From Meiothermus sp. CFH 77666 (lineage in GTDB: Bacteria; Deinococcota; Deinococci; Deinococcales; Thermaceae), in the NCBI RefSeq assembly GCF_017497985.1, contig NZ_JAGDFV010000001.1:286855-350854 (forward strand): 64,000 nt of DNA, read 5' to 3'. Below are positions 29,695-38,843 of the stretch, piece after piece. The position numbers and the translations under genes were made by a program. How positions within the stretch are numbered: the stretch's first letter is position 1; every line of letters begins with the position of its first letter. Below the pieces are notes generated by a model. The model did no database searches, was not told the origin of the DNA, and saw nothing but the letters and a program-made list of their open reading frames with translations.

Positions 29695-29787
29695 AGTCCG
29701 ATTTTCCTAACCAAAGCCTTCGGGGTCAAGCTAAAAACCAAAATTGCGGCTTCAGGCTCTTATCATTGGCATGGGCATCGTCGTTTC

Positions 29788-29900
29788 AACCCCTCACCCG
29801 GCGACAGCGGTTACCGCCAGAATTGCTTTATCTGGCAAAAGGGGCACCAAACTGGCCAGCGCTGTCGCCATCCTCTCCCGCAAGGGGAGAGGGAAAGGGG
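29788..29900 (+). repeat. dispersed intergenic repeat, family B copy 2
   Basis: Starts CAACCCCTCACCCGGCGAC and ends CTCTCCCGCAAGGGGAGAG then GGAAAGGGG. GGCGACAGCG near the left and CGCTGTCGCC in the middle can form a perfect hairpin. It lies in the gap upstream of the MoxR gene. Confidence 0.6.
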
Positions 29901-29971
29901 AAAACGATAATAGCCTGAAATTGCGGGTTGGAACCTGCCTGCAAGCCGGATACTGCGGGTAGTATGGGCAT

Positions 29972-30880
29972 GTGAGTGATGCTCGAGTTCAACTTTCGGC
30001 CCTGCAAACTGCGCTTTCGCAGGTTTTGTTTGGGCAAGAACAGGTCATCCGTGCGCTCTTGGCCACGGCGGTAGCGGGCGGGCACGCGCTTTTAGAAGGG
30101 CTACCGGGGCTGGGCAAAACCCTGTTGGCCAGAGCCTTTGCCGAGGCCAGCGGGCTCTCGTACCGCCGCATCCAGTTCACCCCCGACCTGCTGCCCGCAG
30201 ACGTAACCGGAACCGAAATTCTGGAAGAGGGACAGTTCGTCTTTCGGCAGGGGCCCATTTTTGCCCAGGTGGTGCTGGCCGACGAGATCAACCGAGCCAC
30301 CCCCAAAACCCAGTCGGCGCTGCTGGAAGCCATGCAGGAGCGCGGTGTAACCATCGGCGGCACGCGCTATGCCCTGCCCGAGCCCTTTATCGTGCTGGCC
30401 ACGCAGAACCCACTGGAACTCGAGGGCACCTATCCCCTCCCGGAGGCGCAGTTAGACCGTTTTATGTCGAAAATTAGCGTGCAGGCGCCACCCCGAGCCA
30501 CCTGGATCAAAATTCTTTCTGAAGAGCCGGCCAGCCCGGAGCCGGTGGCCGGGCTGGATTTGCTCCTGGCCCGCGCCGAATCACGGCAGGTGGTGGTGAG
30601 TACGGCGGCGCTCGAGGCCATCGCCAACACCGCCCAGCTTGCCAGCGAAGAGAAGCACCTGCGCATGGGGCTCTCGCCCCGTGGAGCCAAGGCCTGGCTG
30701 AACCTGGCCAAAGCTCTGGCCTACCTTGCGGGTCGCGCTCATCTCGACTGGGACGACCTGCGCAGCGCAGCCATGCCCGCCCTCTCGCACCGGCTGCTCC
30801 TGACCGAAGAGGCCCAGTTCGAGGGCCTTCAAGTGGCCCAGATTGTGCAGGATCTGTTGCGTCGCACCATGGCAAAGTAG
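29972..30880 (+). CDS. MoxR-family AAA ATPase
   Basis: A 302-residue chaperone-like ATPase. Walker A LLEGLPGLGKTLLARA, the YRRIQFTPDLLPADVTGTEI stretch, Walker B VLADEINRATPKTQSALLEA, sensor FIVLATQNPLELEGTYPLPEA and the C-terminal lid with MGLSPRGAKAWLNLAKALA are typical. MoxR proteins act with VWA proteins to load metals or remodel complexes; two VWA genes are in the window but neither is adjacent, and no DUF58 gene follows. The GTG at 29972 is six bases after TAGTAT (29960-29965). It is convergent with the next gene, which ends five bases away. Confidence 0.93.
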   Translation: MSDARVQLSALQTALSQVLFGQEQVIRALLATAVAGGHALLEGLPGLGKTLLARAFAEASGLSYRRIQFTPDLLPADVTGTEILEEGQFVFRQGPIFAQVVLADEINRATPKTQSALLEAMQERGVTIGGTRYALPEPFIVLATQNPLELEGTYPLPEAQLDRFMSKISVQAPPRATWIKILSEEPASPEPVAGLDLLLARAESRQVVVSTAALEAIANTAQLASEEKHLRMGLSPRGAKAWLNLAKALAYLAGRAHLDWDDLRSAAMPALSHRLLLTEEAQFEGLQVAQIVQDLLRRTMAK

Positions 30881-30885
30881 TTGTT

Positions 30886-31815
30886 CTATTTGGGGAGGCG
30901 CTCGAGTACTTTCCTGGGCATCTTACAGACCATGGTATAGGCCGGGTCGAAGATGTTGCCCAGGTCGTAGCGCACACACTGGCCCATCAGTTGCGAGGCG
31001 CTCTGGATGTCCAGGCCGTACTGGGTGGTGAGCCAGCGCAACATCTCGCTGGTGGCGTGCTGCACACACTGGTCGAGGGGCCGGGCATTGCCCACCGTAA
31101 AAATGTACTCGGCGTCCTCTCCCCTGGGCCACTGGATGGTCTGACCTTTGATGAGATCAACCGTGAAGGCGACGTCCATGGAAATCTCGATGCCGGTTCC
31201 GGCAATTTCGCCATCCCCCTGCAAAGCGTGTCCATCGCCCAGGAAAAACAGCGCCCCTTCGACCAGCACCGGAAAATAAACCGTGACCCCCTCCTTGAAA
31301 CCACGGTAGTCCATGTTGCCCCCGTGCGGGCCGGAGGTAGCGGTGGAGATGGCCTCACCCCGGCTGGGCGCTACCCCAAAGCAACCCAGCATGGGCTCCA
31401 GGGCAAGCTCGAGGCCCTCTAGCGGCCCCGCAGGCGAACGCAGGCGAGCGGTATTGGCCTGCAAATCAACTTCCCAGTCCAACCAGCGCTGGGAGCCTCT
31501 GGCCTGGGCCAGCAGGGGCACATCGTCGGGGTCAACCACGTTAGAGGCCAGCACCACCCCTGACCAGCCGCTGGTGCGGTTGGGCCTGAGCTTTTCCAGC
31601 CTGACCACCAGCGTATCGCCCACCTGGGCCCCTTCGACCAAAAAAGGCCCGGTCATGGGGTTGCCCCTGGGGGTAACCTGCTGCAAATGCTGATCCAGGC
31701 CGCCCGCATCTACACAGGTGGTCATTACCGTATCACCAGGGGCGATTTTGAGCACCGGTGGGTGGGAGCCGAGGGTGTGATGGTAGTGGGTGGGCTCGAA
31801 GGTATGGGTTGGCAT
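30886..31815 (-). CDS. acetamidase/formamidase family amidase
   Basis: A 309-residue member of the acetamidase/formamidase family: THTFEPTHYHHTLGSH, GDTVMTTCVDAGG, NPMTGPFLVEGAQVGDTLVV, HGGNMDYRGFKEG, FLGDGHALQGDGEIAGTGIE and YDLGNIFDPAYTMVCKMP. It hydrolyses short-chain amides to carboxylate and ammonia in the cytoplasm. I start at 31815, where the family similarity begins and GGGGGAG lies upstream; the longer frame to 32007 is in the divergent promoter region. A link to formamide or formate from the kynurenine island is possible but distant. Confidence 0.88.
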   Translation of the reverse strand: MPTHTFEPTHYHHTLGSHPPVLKIAPGDTVMTTCVDAGGLDQHLQQVTPRGNPMTGPFLVEGAQVGDTLVVRLEKLRPNRTSGWSGVVLASNVVDPDDVPLLAQARGSQRWLDWEVDLQANTARLRSPAGPLEGLELALEPMLGCFGVAPSRGEAISTATSGPHGGNMDYRGFKEGVTVYFPVLVEGALFFLGDGHALQGDGEIAGTGIEISMDVAFTVDLIKGQTIQWPRGEDAEYIFTVGNARPLDQCVQHATSEMLRWLTTQYGLDIQSASQLMGQCVRYDLGNIFDPAYTMVCKMPRKVLERLPK

Positions 31816-32005
31816 GACTCCCCCAGCATACGCATTCCCCCAGTGCTTACAAGCGACCCTGGACAGGTTCTGCCGTGGGCTCGCCTCGAGGCCCAGGTCT
31901 TGAGCCGGGATACCTTCAGCCCCGGGTTGTGGGCGCTGAGCCAAACCGACCTTCCCGCGTAAGGCAGATTCCCTTTGCTTCCCGTCTAGTGGGTAACATA
32001 GCGGC

Positions 32006-34291
32006 ATGTCGAACCGCTACATTGGCCAACCCATGAAGCGCCTCGAGGATGGCAAGCTCATCCAGGGACAGGGGCAGTACCTTGCCGACTTGACCACCGA
32101 AAATCTGCTCCACATGGTGCTGGTGCGAAGCCCCTACGCCCATGCCCGCCTGGGCCAGATTGACACCTCCGAGGCCCTGCAAGTGCCGGGAGTGGTCGCT
32201 GTTTACACCTCAAGCGACCTTCCGCAATTGTTCGCCCCGGCTTCGGGGGGACGGGACACCAAAGTAGCCCCCCACCCGGTTCTGGCGCGGGATGTGGTGC
32301 GCTATGTGGGCGAGCCTGTAGCGGCTATTGTGGCCACCTCAGCTGCTGCCGCCGAGGACGCCCTGCTGCACGTGCAGGTGGACTATGAGCCCCTAACCAC
32401 CTATCCTGCTCCGTTAGCGGCGCTGCAGGCCGAACCCATCCACCCCGAGTTAGGAACCAACATTGCCCTGCAACGTACCACTTCCTCGGGCAGCGTGGCC
32501 GAGGCATTCGAGAAGGCCCCCAAGGTGGTACGGGCCCAACTGTTGCAGCAGCGGGTTGCTCCGGCTTCGATGGAGCCTCGAGGCATCCTGGCAAGCTGGG
32601 ACGGCATACGCGAAGCCCTGACGGTCTGGTCGAGCACCCAGATGCCCCACGATCTACGCAGCGCCATCGCAGAAAAGCTAGGGCTGGCCGAAAACCAGGT
32701 TAGGGTCATCACCCCAGACGTAGGGGGGGCCTTTGGGGCCAAGATTAACGTGTACCCCGAGGAAATCCTGGTGGCCTACCTGGCCAAACAACTGGGCAAA
32801 AGCGTGCGTTGGGTGGAGAAGCGCAGCGAGACTTTCCACGCCACCATCCACGGGCGGGCCCAGGTAGCCGAGCTCGAGATGGCCTTCGATGCCGAAGGAA
32901 AAATACTGGGCCTGCGGGGGCGGGTGGTGGCCGACCTGGGCGCGTATGCCCTCGAGACCACCCTGGGCAATGTTCCCGGCACCATCCTGATGCTGCAAGG
33001 CCCCTACGAAATCCCGGCGGTGGAGTTGGAGATGCTGGGCGTTTACACCAACGCCACCCCCACCGGGGCCTACCGGGGCGCCGGGCGGCCCGAGGCCACC
33101 TATTACCTGGAACGCCTGATGGACATGGGTGCGCGCGAACTGGGCCTGGATCCGGCAGAAATCCGGCGAAGGAACTTTATCCAGGGCCCCTTCCCCTACA
33201 AAACCCGCACCGGTGCCAGGTACGACTCGGGAGCCTACGAGCAACCCCTGCAGAAGCTCCTCGAAGTCAGCCGGTATGAAGATTTGCGGGCCGAGCAAGC
33301 ACGGGCCCGCAGCCAGGGCCGCCGGGTGGGCATTGGCCTGTGTAGCTATGTGGAGATTACCGGCTACGGCTGGGATACCGGCGGGGTTCGCATCAACCCC
33401 GATGGCAGCGCAGTGATATTTACCGGCACCTCCCCCCACGGCCAGGGCACCCAGAACGCCTTTGTGCAGATTGTGGCCGAGCGGCTGGGCCTCCTGCCCG
33501 AGCGTATCAGCGTGGTGCAGGGCGATACCCTGGCGGTGCCCTATGGCATGGGCACGGCGGGCAGCCGCACCCTCTCGGTAGGGGGTTCGGCGGTTCTCAA
33601 AGCCTCCGAAGAGGTGCGGGCCAAAATTCAAAAAATCGCTGCGCATCTGCTAGAGGCTGCGCCAGAGGATATAGACCTGCTGGAGAACGGCTGGGGGGTG
33701 CGCGGCACGGACAAGTCGGTCAGCCTGGAGCAGATTCTGGGCGTAGCTTTCAACCCCCGCAAACTACCCCCCGATATGGAACCAGGGCTGGAGGGGCACG
33801 CCAGCTTTGCCCTCAAGGACGCAAACTACCCCTTTGGCGCGCATCTGGCTATGGTCGAGGTAGACCCCGAGACCGGCCTGGTGCAAATCTTGCGCTACAT
33901 TGGGGTAGACGATTGCGGCACCATCGTGAATCCGCTGCTTTTTGAAGGCCAGCAGCACGGGGGCATTGCCCAGGGCATCGGCCAGGCGCTCTACGAGGGT
34001 ATCGTGCTGGACAGCGAAGGGCAGAACCTGACGGCGAGTTTCCTCGAGTACGCCCTACCCAAAGCCGACCAGATTCCCTGGATGGAACCCCACCACCAGC
34101 AAACCCCCTCGCCCACCAACCCCTTAGGGGCCAAGGGGGTCGGCGAGGCCGGGGCCATCGCTGCCACCCCGGCGGTGGTGAATGCGGTGCTGGACGCACT
34201 GGGTATCGCCCATCTGGACATGCCGCTGACACCGGAGAAGGTCTGGAAGCAGCTTTTGCACCAGGCCAGCACCATATCAAACTTAACCTGA
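32006..34291 (+). CDS. molybdopterin-binding subunit of a xanthine dehydrogenase/CoxL-like enzyme
   Basis: A 761-residue protein with the full large-subunit layout: [47 protein letters not shown], the active-site loop [12 protein letters not shown] at about residues 354-365, and the catalytic Glu in [13 protein letters not shown] near 713. Form I CO dehydrogenase has AYRCSFR; AYRGAGR marks other hydroxylases (form II/aldehyde or N-heterocycle types). The FAD (CoxM-like) and 2Fe-2S (CoxS-like) partners are not next to it. Start ATG 32006 with TAACAT (31994-31999) six bases before. The substrate is unknown. Confidence 0.9.
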   Translation: MSNRYIGQPMKRLEDGKLIQGQGQYLADLTTENLLHMVLVRSPYAHARLGQIDTSEALQVPGVVAVYTSSDLPQLFAPASGGRDTKVAPHPVLARDVVRYVGEPVAAIVATSAAAAEDALLHVQVDYEPLTTYPAPLAALQAEPIHPELGTNIALQRTTSSGSVAEAFEKAPKVVRAQLLQQRVAPASMEPRGILASWDGIREALTVWSSTQMPHDLRSAIAEKLGLAENQVRVITPDVGGAFGAKINVYPEEILVAYLAKQLGKSVRWVEKRSETFHATIHGRAQVAELEMAFDAEGKILGLRGRVVADLGAYALETTLGNVPGTILMLQGPYEIPAVELEMLGVYTNATPTGAYRGAGRPEATYYLERLMDMGARELGLDPAEIRRRNFIQGPFPYKTRTGARYDSGAYEQPLQKLLEVSRYEDLRAEQARARSQGRRVGIGLCSYVEITGYGWDTGGVRINPDGSAVIFTGTSPHGQGTQNAFVQIVAERLGLLPERISVVQGDTLAVPYGMGTAGSRTLSVGGSAVLKASEEVRAKIQKIAAHLLEAAPEDIDLLENGWGVRGTDKSVSLEQILGVAFNPRKLPPDMEPGLEGHASFALKDANYPFGAHLAMVEVDPETGLVQILRYIGVDDCGTIVNPLLFEGQQHGGIAQGIGQALYEGIVLDSEGQNLTASFLEYALPKADQIPWMEPHHQQTPSPTNPLGAKGVGEAGAIAATPAVVNAVLDALGIAHLDMPLTPEKVWKQLLHQASTISNLT

Positions 34292-34405
34292 ACCCCTTTC
34301 CTTCTCCCCTTTCGGGAGAAGGTGGTGACACCCTGCCGGCAGTTTAGGAGAGTAGTGCTGGAGACGTCATTAACTGCATCTGGGGTGTCGCCGGATGAGG
34401 GGTTA
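34287..34405 (-). repeat. dispersed intergenic repeat, family B copy 3
   Basis: Inverted relative to copies at 22335 and 29788: CCTGAACCCCTTTCCTTCTC at the left end and TGCATCTGGGGTGTCGCCGG then ATGAGGGG at the right. It starts at the stop codon of the molybdopterin-subunit gene. Confidence 0.6.
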
Positions 34406-34447
34406 TAGGAATGCCACTCAAAAATAACTAACCAGGCAAATTCGGAA

Positions 34448-37438
34448 TCAGGGGGTTTGCACCGAGCCTGCAAAGATTTTTTGGAAGGCATGCTCGAGGG
34501 AGACACTACGACCATCCTGGTAAGCCAACGCAAAGGCCGGGGGGCCCATAATCTCCGTCAGCTCGTCTACCAGTTGCTTACGCAGCCCCTGTTGCTCCAG
34601 CGACACGGCCAGGCCCATGGATGTCTCGAGCTGATCCAATACCCCCAAAGCCCAGGCCGCCTGTTCGGAGCCACCCCGCTTAAGGGCAATCCTGGCCAGG
34701 GTTTCAAAGCACTCATTCAGGCCATGCCGCACCCCGGCACTGCGGTAATGGGTTAGGCTTTGCAGGAGCATCTCCCAGGCCCTGGGGTATTCTTGCTGTT
34801 CGCACCATAGTGCGGCCAGGTTGTGGGTGGAGATCCCCAGACCCCAGAAATCTCCTAATTCCTGGTTTAGCTCGAGGCTTTGCTGGTAGAGCTGGCAGGC
34901 TTCCTGCCAGTGGCCCTGGTCTTGGGCCAGGTTGCCCAGATAGTTATGGAGCGCGGCTACCGATCGCTTTTCACCCAACTCGCCGAAAATTGCCAGACTA
35001 CGCTGAAAGTGGGCTTTGGCAGCTTCGTTTTGAGCCTGCCCGCGAAGCGCCACCCCCAGGTTCATCAAGCCCAGGGCCTCGAGGTTCTTGTCGCCAATTT
35101 CTCGGGCAATGGCCAGGCTCTGGCGTGCATAGTATTCAACCCTGGGGTAGTCGGCCTGGTCGCGGGCGCTCACCGCCAGGTTGTTCAGGGCGATAGCCTC
35201 CCCCCGCCGGTCGGCTAGGGCCCGTCGGGTGGCCAGAGCCCGCTCCAGATAGTCAAATGACAGGGCATACCGACCACAGGTACGCGCCATGATCCCGGCA
35301 GCATTGTAGGCCTCGGCCAGCGTAGCCGGGGGCACCTGGGTGGCTCTGGGCAAGGTTTCTTCGAACCAGACCAGCATCTCCTGGGCATGGCCCTTGACCT
35401 GCCAGAATCGCCACAACCGCGCTGCAAGCTGTAAACTCAGCTCGATCTCCGCCCTCTGGCCCCACCACAAAACAGCCCGGAGGTTTTCGTACTCTGTAGA
35501 AAGGTAGCTATACCATTGGGCCTGTTCTGCGCCGGTCAGCTTGGGGGCAATGCGGGTTGCCTCGGCCAGATACCACTCCAGGAGGCGTTTTCGGGTTGCC
35601 TCGATCAGCCCCTGGGCCTCGAGTTGGGCCAGGCCAAACTGGCGTACCGGCTCGAGCATGCGAAAGCGCAATTGGGGATCCTCCCCAAGCGCCAGTACCA
35701 TCGAGGTACGCACCAGCCGGGCGTGTGCCTCCGCCTGTTCAGCCACAGCAAAACCCAGGTCGGCACATAGCATCTCGGCGGCCTCCAACGACCAACCCCC
35801 CGCACACACAGCAAGCCTCACAAATACATCTCTCTCGTGCTCCCGCAGCAGGTTGTAACTCCATTGCAGGGCTGCTTCCAGGGTCTGGTGGTGACGCTCC
35901 CCACCCCGCTGGCCCAGCGTGAGCAGGCGCAGGCTGTTGTCCAGGCGCGCCACAATCTGTTCCAGGGAGAGCATTCCCACCCAGGTTGCTGCCAGTTCTA
36001 AGGCCAGCGGCAAACCCTCCAGACGGCGGCAGATTTGGGCCAGATAGACCGCATGATGTGTGCTCGGCTGGTAGTGAGGCCGGTGCTGCCGGATTCGCTC
36101 CAACAAAAACCGCACCGACTCGAAGCGATTGAGATCCTCGGGGTGCAGATCGGCTTCCTGGTCAGGAACCTCCAGGGGTGCCACCACCCAGGCAATCTCC
36201 CCCTCAATCCCCAGGGCTTCACGGCTGGTGGCCAGCAACTGCAACTCTGGCAACGACTTGAGCAACTGGATGGCAGTCTCGGCACAGCCGTCAATCAGAT
36301 GTTCGCAGTTGTCAAGTACCAGCAAGGTTTTATGGCCCCGTAATCGCTCGAGAATACTCTTCAGGGGTGGCTGGGAGGTGCCGTACACGCCCAGCGTCTG
36401 GGCGATGGCTGGAAGTATCATCTGGGCCTCGCTCAAGGCCACCAGTTCCACCCACCAGACCCCACCCGCATACTGCCCCTGCAGTCCGGTGGCCAGTTCC
36501 TGGGCCAGGCGGGTTTTGCCCGAACCGGCTGCCCCGGTAAGCGTCAAGCAGCGTGTAGTGGATAGCAACTGAAGGGTTTCTTCCAGGGCTGCTTCACGGC
36601 CTATTAAGGGGGATAGCGGCACCGGCACCCATCCCTGGGCCTGCACGGGCTCGGCAGGTGCTGCTAGCTCGGGGGAGCTCGGCAGTTGCTGCAAAACCTG
36701 CTCATACACGGCCCGGGTACGCTCGTCGGGCTCTTCACCTAATTCGCGCACCAGGGCTTCGCGCAGGGCCTGAAACTGCTGAATGGCCTCCATCCGCCGC
36801 CCCGTGCGGGCGTAGATCTGTATCAAGGCCAGATGGGCCGCCTCGGTGGTCGGTTCTTTGGCAATGGCCTGCTCCAGGAAGTGACAGGCCCGGGCCAGGT
36901 TGCCCTGCTGTTCCAGCAGTTGGGCCAGCTCGAGCAGGGCCGCCAGGTACAGCGAACGGGCCTCGTCGCGCTGAGGCTCTGTCCAGTCCTCGTAGATGTC
37001 TTCCGGTAGCAGGTCGCCGCGGTAAAGCTTTACCGCGGCCTCGTAAAGTGCGGCATCCCCCTGCCTGCGGGCCTGGCTCACCAGGTGCAGGAACTTGCTG
37101 TAATCCACCTCAACGGGGCCCGCATATAGCACCAGGGTCTCGTGCTCAAAGGTCAGAAAGCGCGACCTGATCCCCTTAGGGAGCCCTGGCTCGAGCATCC
37201 GGCGGGCATGGTAGAGGTTCTGGTGTAGGTTGTTCATGCCCGATTTCTCGTCTAGGTCGGGCCAGAGTGCATCCAGCACCTGTTCCCGGTGAAGACGCTG
37301 GCCGGGTTGGAGGGCTAGCAACTTGATGACATCGCTGGCTTTCTTCCTACGCTGGGCCTGGGGGGGCAAAATCTGGTCATCCAGGCTTAGACGAAAGGAG
37401 CCCAGTAACCCAATGCGTAGCTGCGGCTGCGAAGACAT
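34448..37438 (-). CDS. SARP/AfsR-type regulator: BTAD, NB-ARC-like ATPase, TPR
   Basis: A 996-residue signal-transducing regulator. The N-terminus is an OmpR-type winged helix ([16 protein letters not shown] to [20 protein letters not shown], in part) joined to a BTAD domain ending near residue 255 ([19 protein letters not shown]). An ATPase of the STAND/NB-ARC type follows, with Walker [17 protein letters not shown] near 297-305, Walker [15 protein letters not shown] and a P-loop companion [11 protein letters not shown]. About eight TPR units fill residues 690-960. STAND regulators stay closed until a ligand binds the TPRs. TAAGAT (RC of 37447-37452) is eight bases before the ATG. Confidence 0.92.
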   Translation of the reverse strand: MSSQPQLRIGLLGSFRLSLDDQILPPQAQRRKKASDVIKLLALQPGQRLHREQVLDALWPDLDEKSGMNNLHQNLYHARRMLEPGLPKGIRSRFLTFEHETLVLYAGPVEVDYSKFLHLVSQARRQGDAALYEAAVKLYRGDLLPEDIYEDWTEPQRDEARSLYLAALLELAQLLEQQGNLARACHFLEQAIAKEPTTEAAHLALIQIYARTGRRMEAIQQFQALREALVRELGEEPDERTRAVYEQVLQQLPSSPELAAPAEPVQAQGWVPVPLSPLIGREAALEETLQLLSTTRCLTLTGAAGSGKTRLAQELATGLQGQYAGGVWWVELVALSEAQMILPAIAQTLGVYGTSQPPLKSILERLRGHKTLLVLDNCEHLIDGCAETAIQLLKSLPELQLLATSREALGIEGEIAWVVAPLEVPDQEADLHPEDLNRFESVRFLLERIRQHRPHYQPSTHHAVYLAQICRRLEGLPLALELAATWVGMLSLEQIVARLDNSLRLLTLGQRGGERHHQTLEAALQWSYNLLREHERDVFVRLAVCAGGWSLEAAEMLCADLGFAVAEQAEAHARLVRTSMVLALGEDPQLRFRMLEPVRQFGLAQLEAQGLIEATRKRLLEWYLAEATRIAPKLTGAEQAQWYSYLSTEYENLRAVLWWGQRAEIELSLQLAARLWRFWQVKGHAQEMLVWFEETLPRATQVPPATLAEAYNAAGIMARTCGRYALSFDYLERALATRRALADRRGEAIALNNLAVSARDQADYPRVEYYARQSLAIAREIGDKNLEALGLMNLGVALRGQAQNEAAKAHFQRSLAIFGELGEKRSVAALHNYLGNLAQDQGHWQEACQLYQQSLELNQELGDFWGLGISTHNLAALWCEQQEYPRAWEMLLQSLTHYRSAGVRHGLNECFETLARIALKRGGSEQAAWALGVLDQLETSMGLAVSLEQQGLRKQLVDELTEIMGPPAFALAYQDGRSVSLEHAFQKIFAGSVQTP

Positions 37439-37460
37439 CTAGGCCCATCTTAGCAAGGTA

Positions 37461-37477
37461 GTAAGTGCAAGTAAGTG
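37461..37477 (-). promoter_or_regulatory. direct heptamer repeats over the SARP promoter
   Basis: GTAAGTG occurs twice, at 37461-37467 and 37471-37477 (10-base period), in the 94-base gap between the divergent SARP gene and the small ORF at 37533. On the minus strand the repeats cover the -35 region of the SARP promoter. Streptomyces SARPs bind direct heptamers with a period near 11, so these are a candidate operator (inference). Confidence 0.45.
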
Positions 37478-37532
37478 ACAGATAAGAGTCTGTGGGGATG
37501 ATAGGCGGCATGAGCCTGCTGAGGAGCGTTCT

Positions 37533-37721
37533 ATGGACAAAACCAAACGCCTGCCCAAGCAGCGAGCTACTTTTTTGGTTCGCTGCTGGCTGCTCCCAGG
37601 CGGCGGTCGGTGCTATCAGGTGCGCCATGTGCAAAGCGGCCTGGAGGCCCAGACCGATAGCCTCGAGGCCGCGCTGCAGTGGATCGAGCAGTTTCGCCCA
37701 GAACAATCCAAACCCGAGTAA
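37533..37721 (+). CDS. small conserved-looking protein
   Basis: A 62-residue protein read from an ATG with TGAGGAG seven bases before it. The body ATFLVRCWLLPGGGRCYQVR, HVQSGLEAQTDSLEAALQWI has the pattern of a small one-domain protein seen in several thermophiles and filamentous bacteria (strand, turn, HVxSG, then a Leu/Ala-rich helix); I recognise the pattern but no function. It is the first gene downstream of the SARP divergent promoter and precedes the secreted-protein genes by 70 bases. Confidence 0.55.
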   Translation: MDKTKRLPKQRATFLVRCWLLPGGGRCYQVRHVQSGLEAQTDSLEAALQWIEQFRPEQSKPE

Positions 37722-37791
37722 AGCCCTTTGCACCCCCTCGACCTTGCGCCCTAGAACCCTGCTCCGGCAACCCCTACAAGGAGTATCTTGC

Positions 37792-38313
37792 ATGAAAAGA
37801 ATCCTGCTACCCCTCGTTCTAATCTTCTTTGGCCTACTCACCCCAGGTCTGGCCCAGCGGGCCTACCTGGGTGGCACCTTTGCGTTTACCCTCAACGATA
37901 GCACCGCCACCTTCGGCGTGCAGTTTGGGGCCAATTTTACTCCGGCCTTTGGCGCCCGTGGGGTGCTTTCCTTCAGCTCCGGGGGTGGTCTGACCGGCTT
38001 TGGCTTTGGGGCAGATGGCTTATACCTGGTTGCTACCCCCAACTCACCCATCAACCCCTACATCGGTGCAGGTGTGGGCCTGGGGTTCCTCAGTGGGTTT
38101 GTCCAGGGGGCTTCGGTCTCGGGCATCGTCTTCGAGGGTAGTGGAGTCCTGGGCGTGGAGTACCTGATCAATCGCCAGTTTGCCATCTTCGGCGAGGCCC
38201 GCCCAGGTTTTGCAACAGGCTCGGTTACCGGCACTGCGGGCGGTTCTGCGGTCTCGGTTCCCATCAGCGGCACCACCATAGAGCTGCGGGTTGGGGCCAA
38301 CATCTTTTTCTGA
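37792..38313 (+). CDS. secreted beta-barrel-like protein
   Basis: A 173-residue protein with a signal peptide (ILLPLVLIFFGLLTPGLAQ). The mature chain is Gly-rich with alternating strands (FGVQFGANFTPAFGARGVL, YIGAGVGLGFLSGF, VLGVEYLINRQFAIFGEARP) and ends in two Phe (VGANIFF), a typical last-strand signature for outer-membrane insertion. A good Shine-Dalgarno (AAGGAG) precedes the ATG at 37792. It probably forms a small eight-strand barrel; the function is unknown. It is followed by a lipoprotein and a lipoprotease in the same orientation. Confidence 0.75.
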   Translation: MKRILLPLVLIFFGLLTPGLAQRAYLGGTFAFTLNDSTATFGVQFGANFTPAFGARGVLSFSSGGGLTGFGFGADGLYLVATPNSPINPYIGAGVGLGFLSGFVQGASVSGIVFEGSGVLGVEYLINRQFAIFGEARPGFATGSVTGTAGGSAVSVPISGTTIELRVGANIFF

Positions 38314-38348
38314 ATTACGGACTCGTTTCTAGCAATCAAGGAGGGTAT

Positions 38349-38768
38349 ATGAAGGCTTTCATCAAAACCATCGGTCTCGTGCTCGGCCTGGTAGCCCTAG
38401 GTGCTTGTGGCAGCAGCAGCGCCCCGCCACCGCCCCCACCTCCGGCCAACCCCACCATCACCATCTTCGCCCTCGAGACCACCGGCAACTTTGGCGGCCA
38501 GGTTCGCCCCTGCCTGCAGTTCCTGGCCGCACCCAGCGAGAATCTCCAGCTTCTGAGCGTCAATATTACCCATGCCATCGGGCCTTCCTTTGGCAACTTT
38601 GACGTGAACCTGGGCGGAGCCCTGACCATCCCCAGTGAGCGGCTGGCCTTGCAGCCTCCGGGCACCTGCTACCTCAAGATCAGCGGCCAGTATCGCTTTA
38701 CCTTTACCGTAACCCGGCCTAACTCCCCTACCCAGTTCACGATTCCCGCCACCTACAACCAGCAGTAG
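38349..38768 (+). CDS. small lipoprotein with proline-rich linker
   Basis: A 139-residue protein. The signal peptide ends in a lipobox (VALGAC|GSSS) and is followed by seven consecutive prolines, then a beta-rich domain with two Cys (RPCLQFL, GTCYLKI) that may form a disulphide. The start has AAGGAGGG before the ATG. The polyproline tether suggests a domain held off the membrane. No family recognised. It is 35 bases after the barrel gene and about 75 before the protease gene. Confidence 0.7.
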   Translation: MKAFIKTIGLVLGLVALGACGSSSAPPPPPPPANPTITIFALETTGNFGGQVRPCLQFLAAPSENLQLLSVNITHAIGPSFGNFDVNLGGALTIPSERLALQPPGTCYLKISGQYRFTFTVTRPNSPTQFTIPATYNQQ

Positions 38769-38843
38769 GTACGCGTATGGGCCAGCTCGATTAGCAACGC
38801 CTCCTTGCTCTATCGGGCTGGCCCCTTTTTAGGAGGAGATGTT

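Noticed and set aside
30886..31815. Assignment of the acetamidase/formamidase as the missing kynurenine formamidase
   Set aside because: It is about 9.7 kb from the island on the other strand, and the HGGxW hydrolase at 56256 fits the step better.
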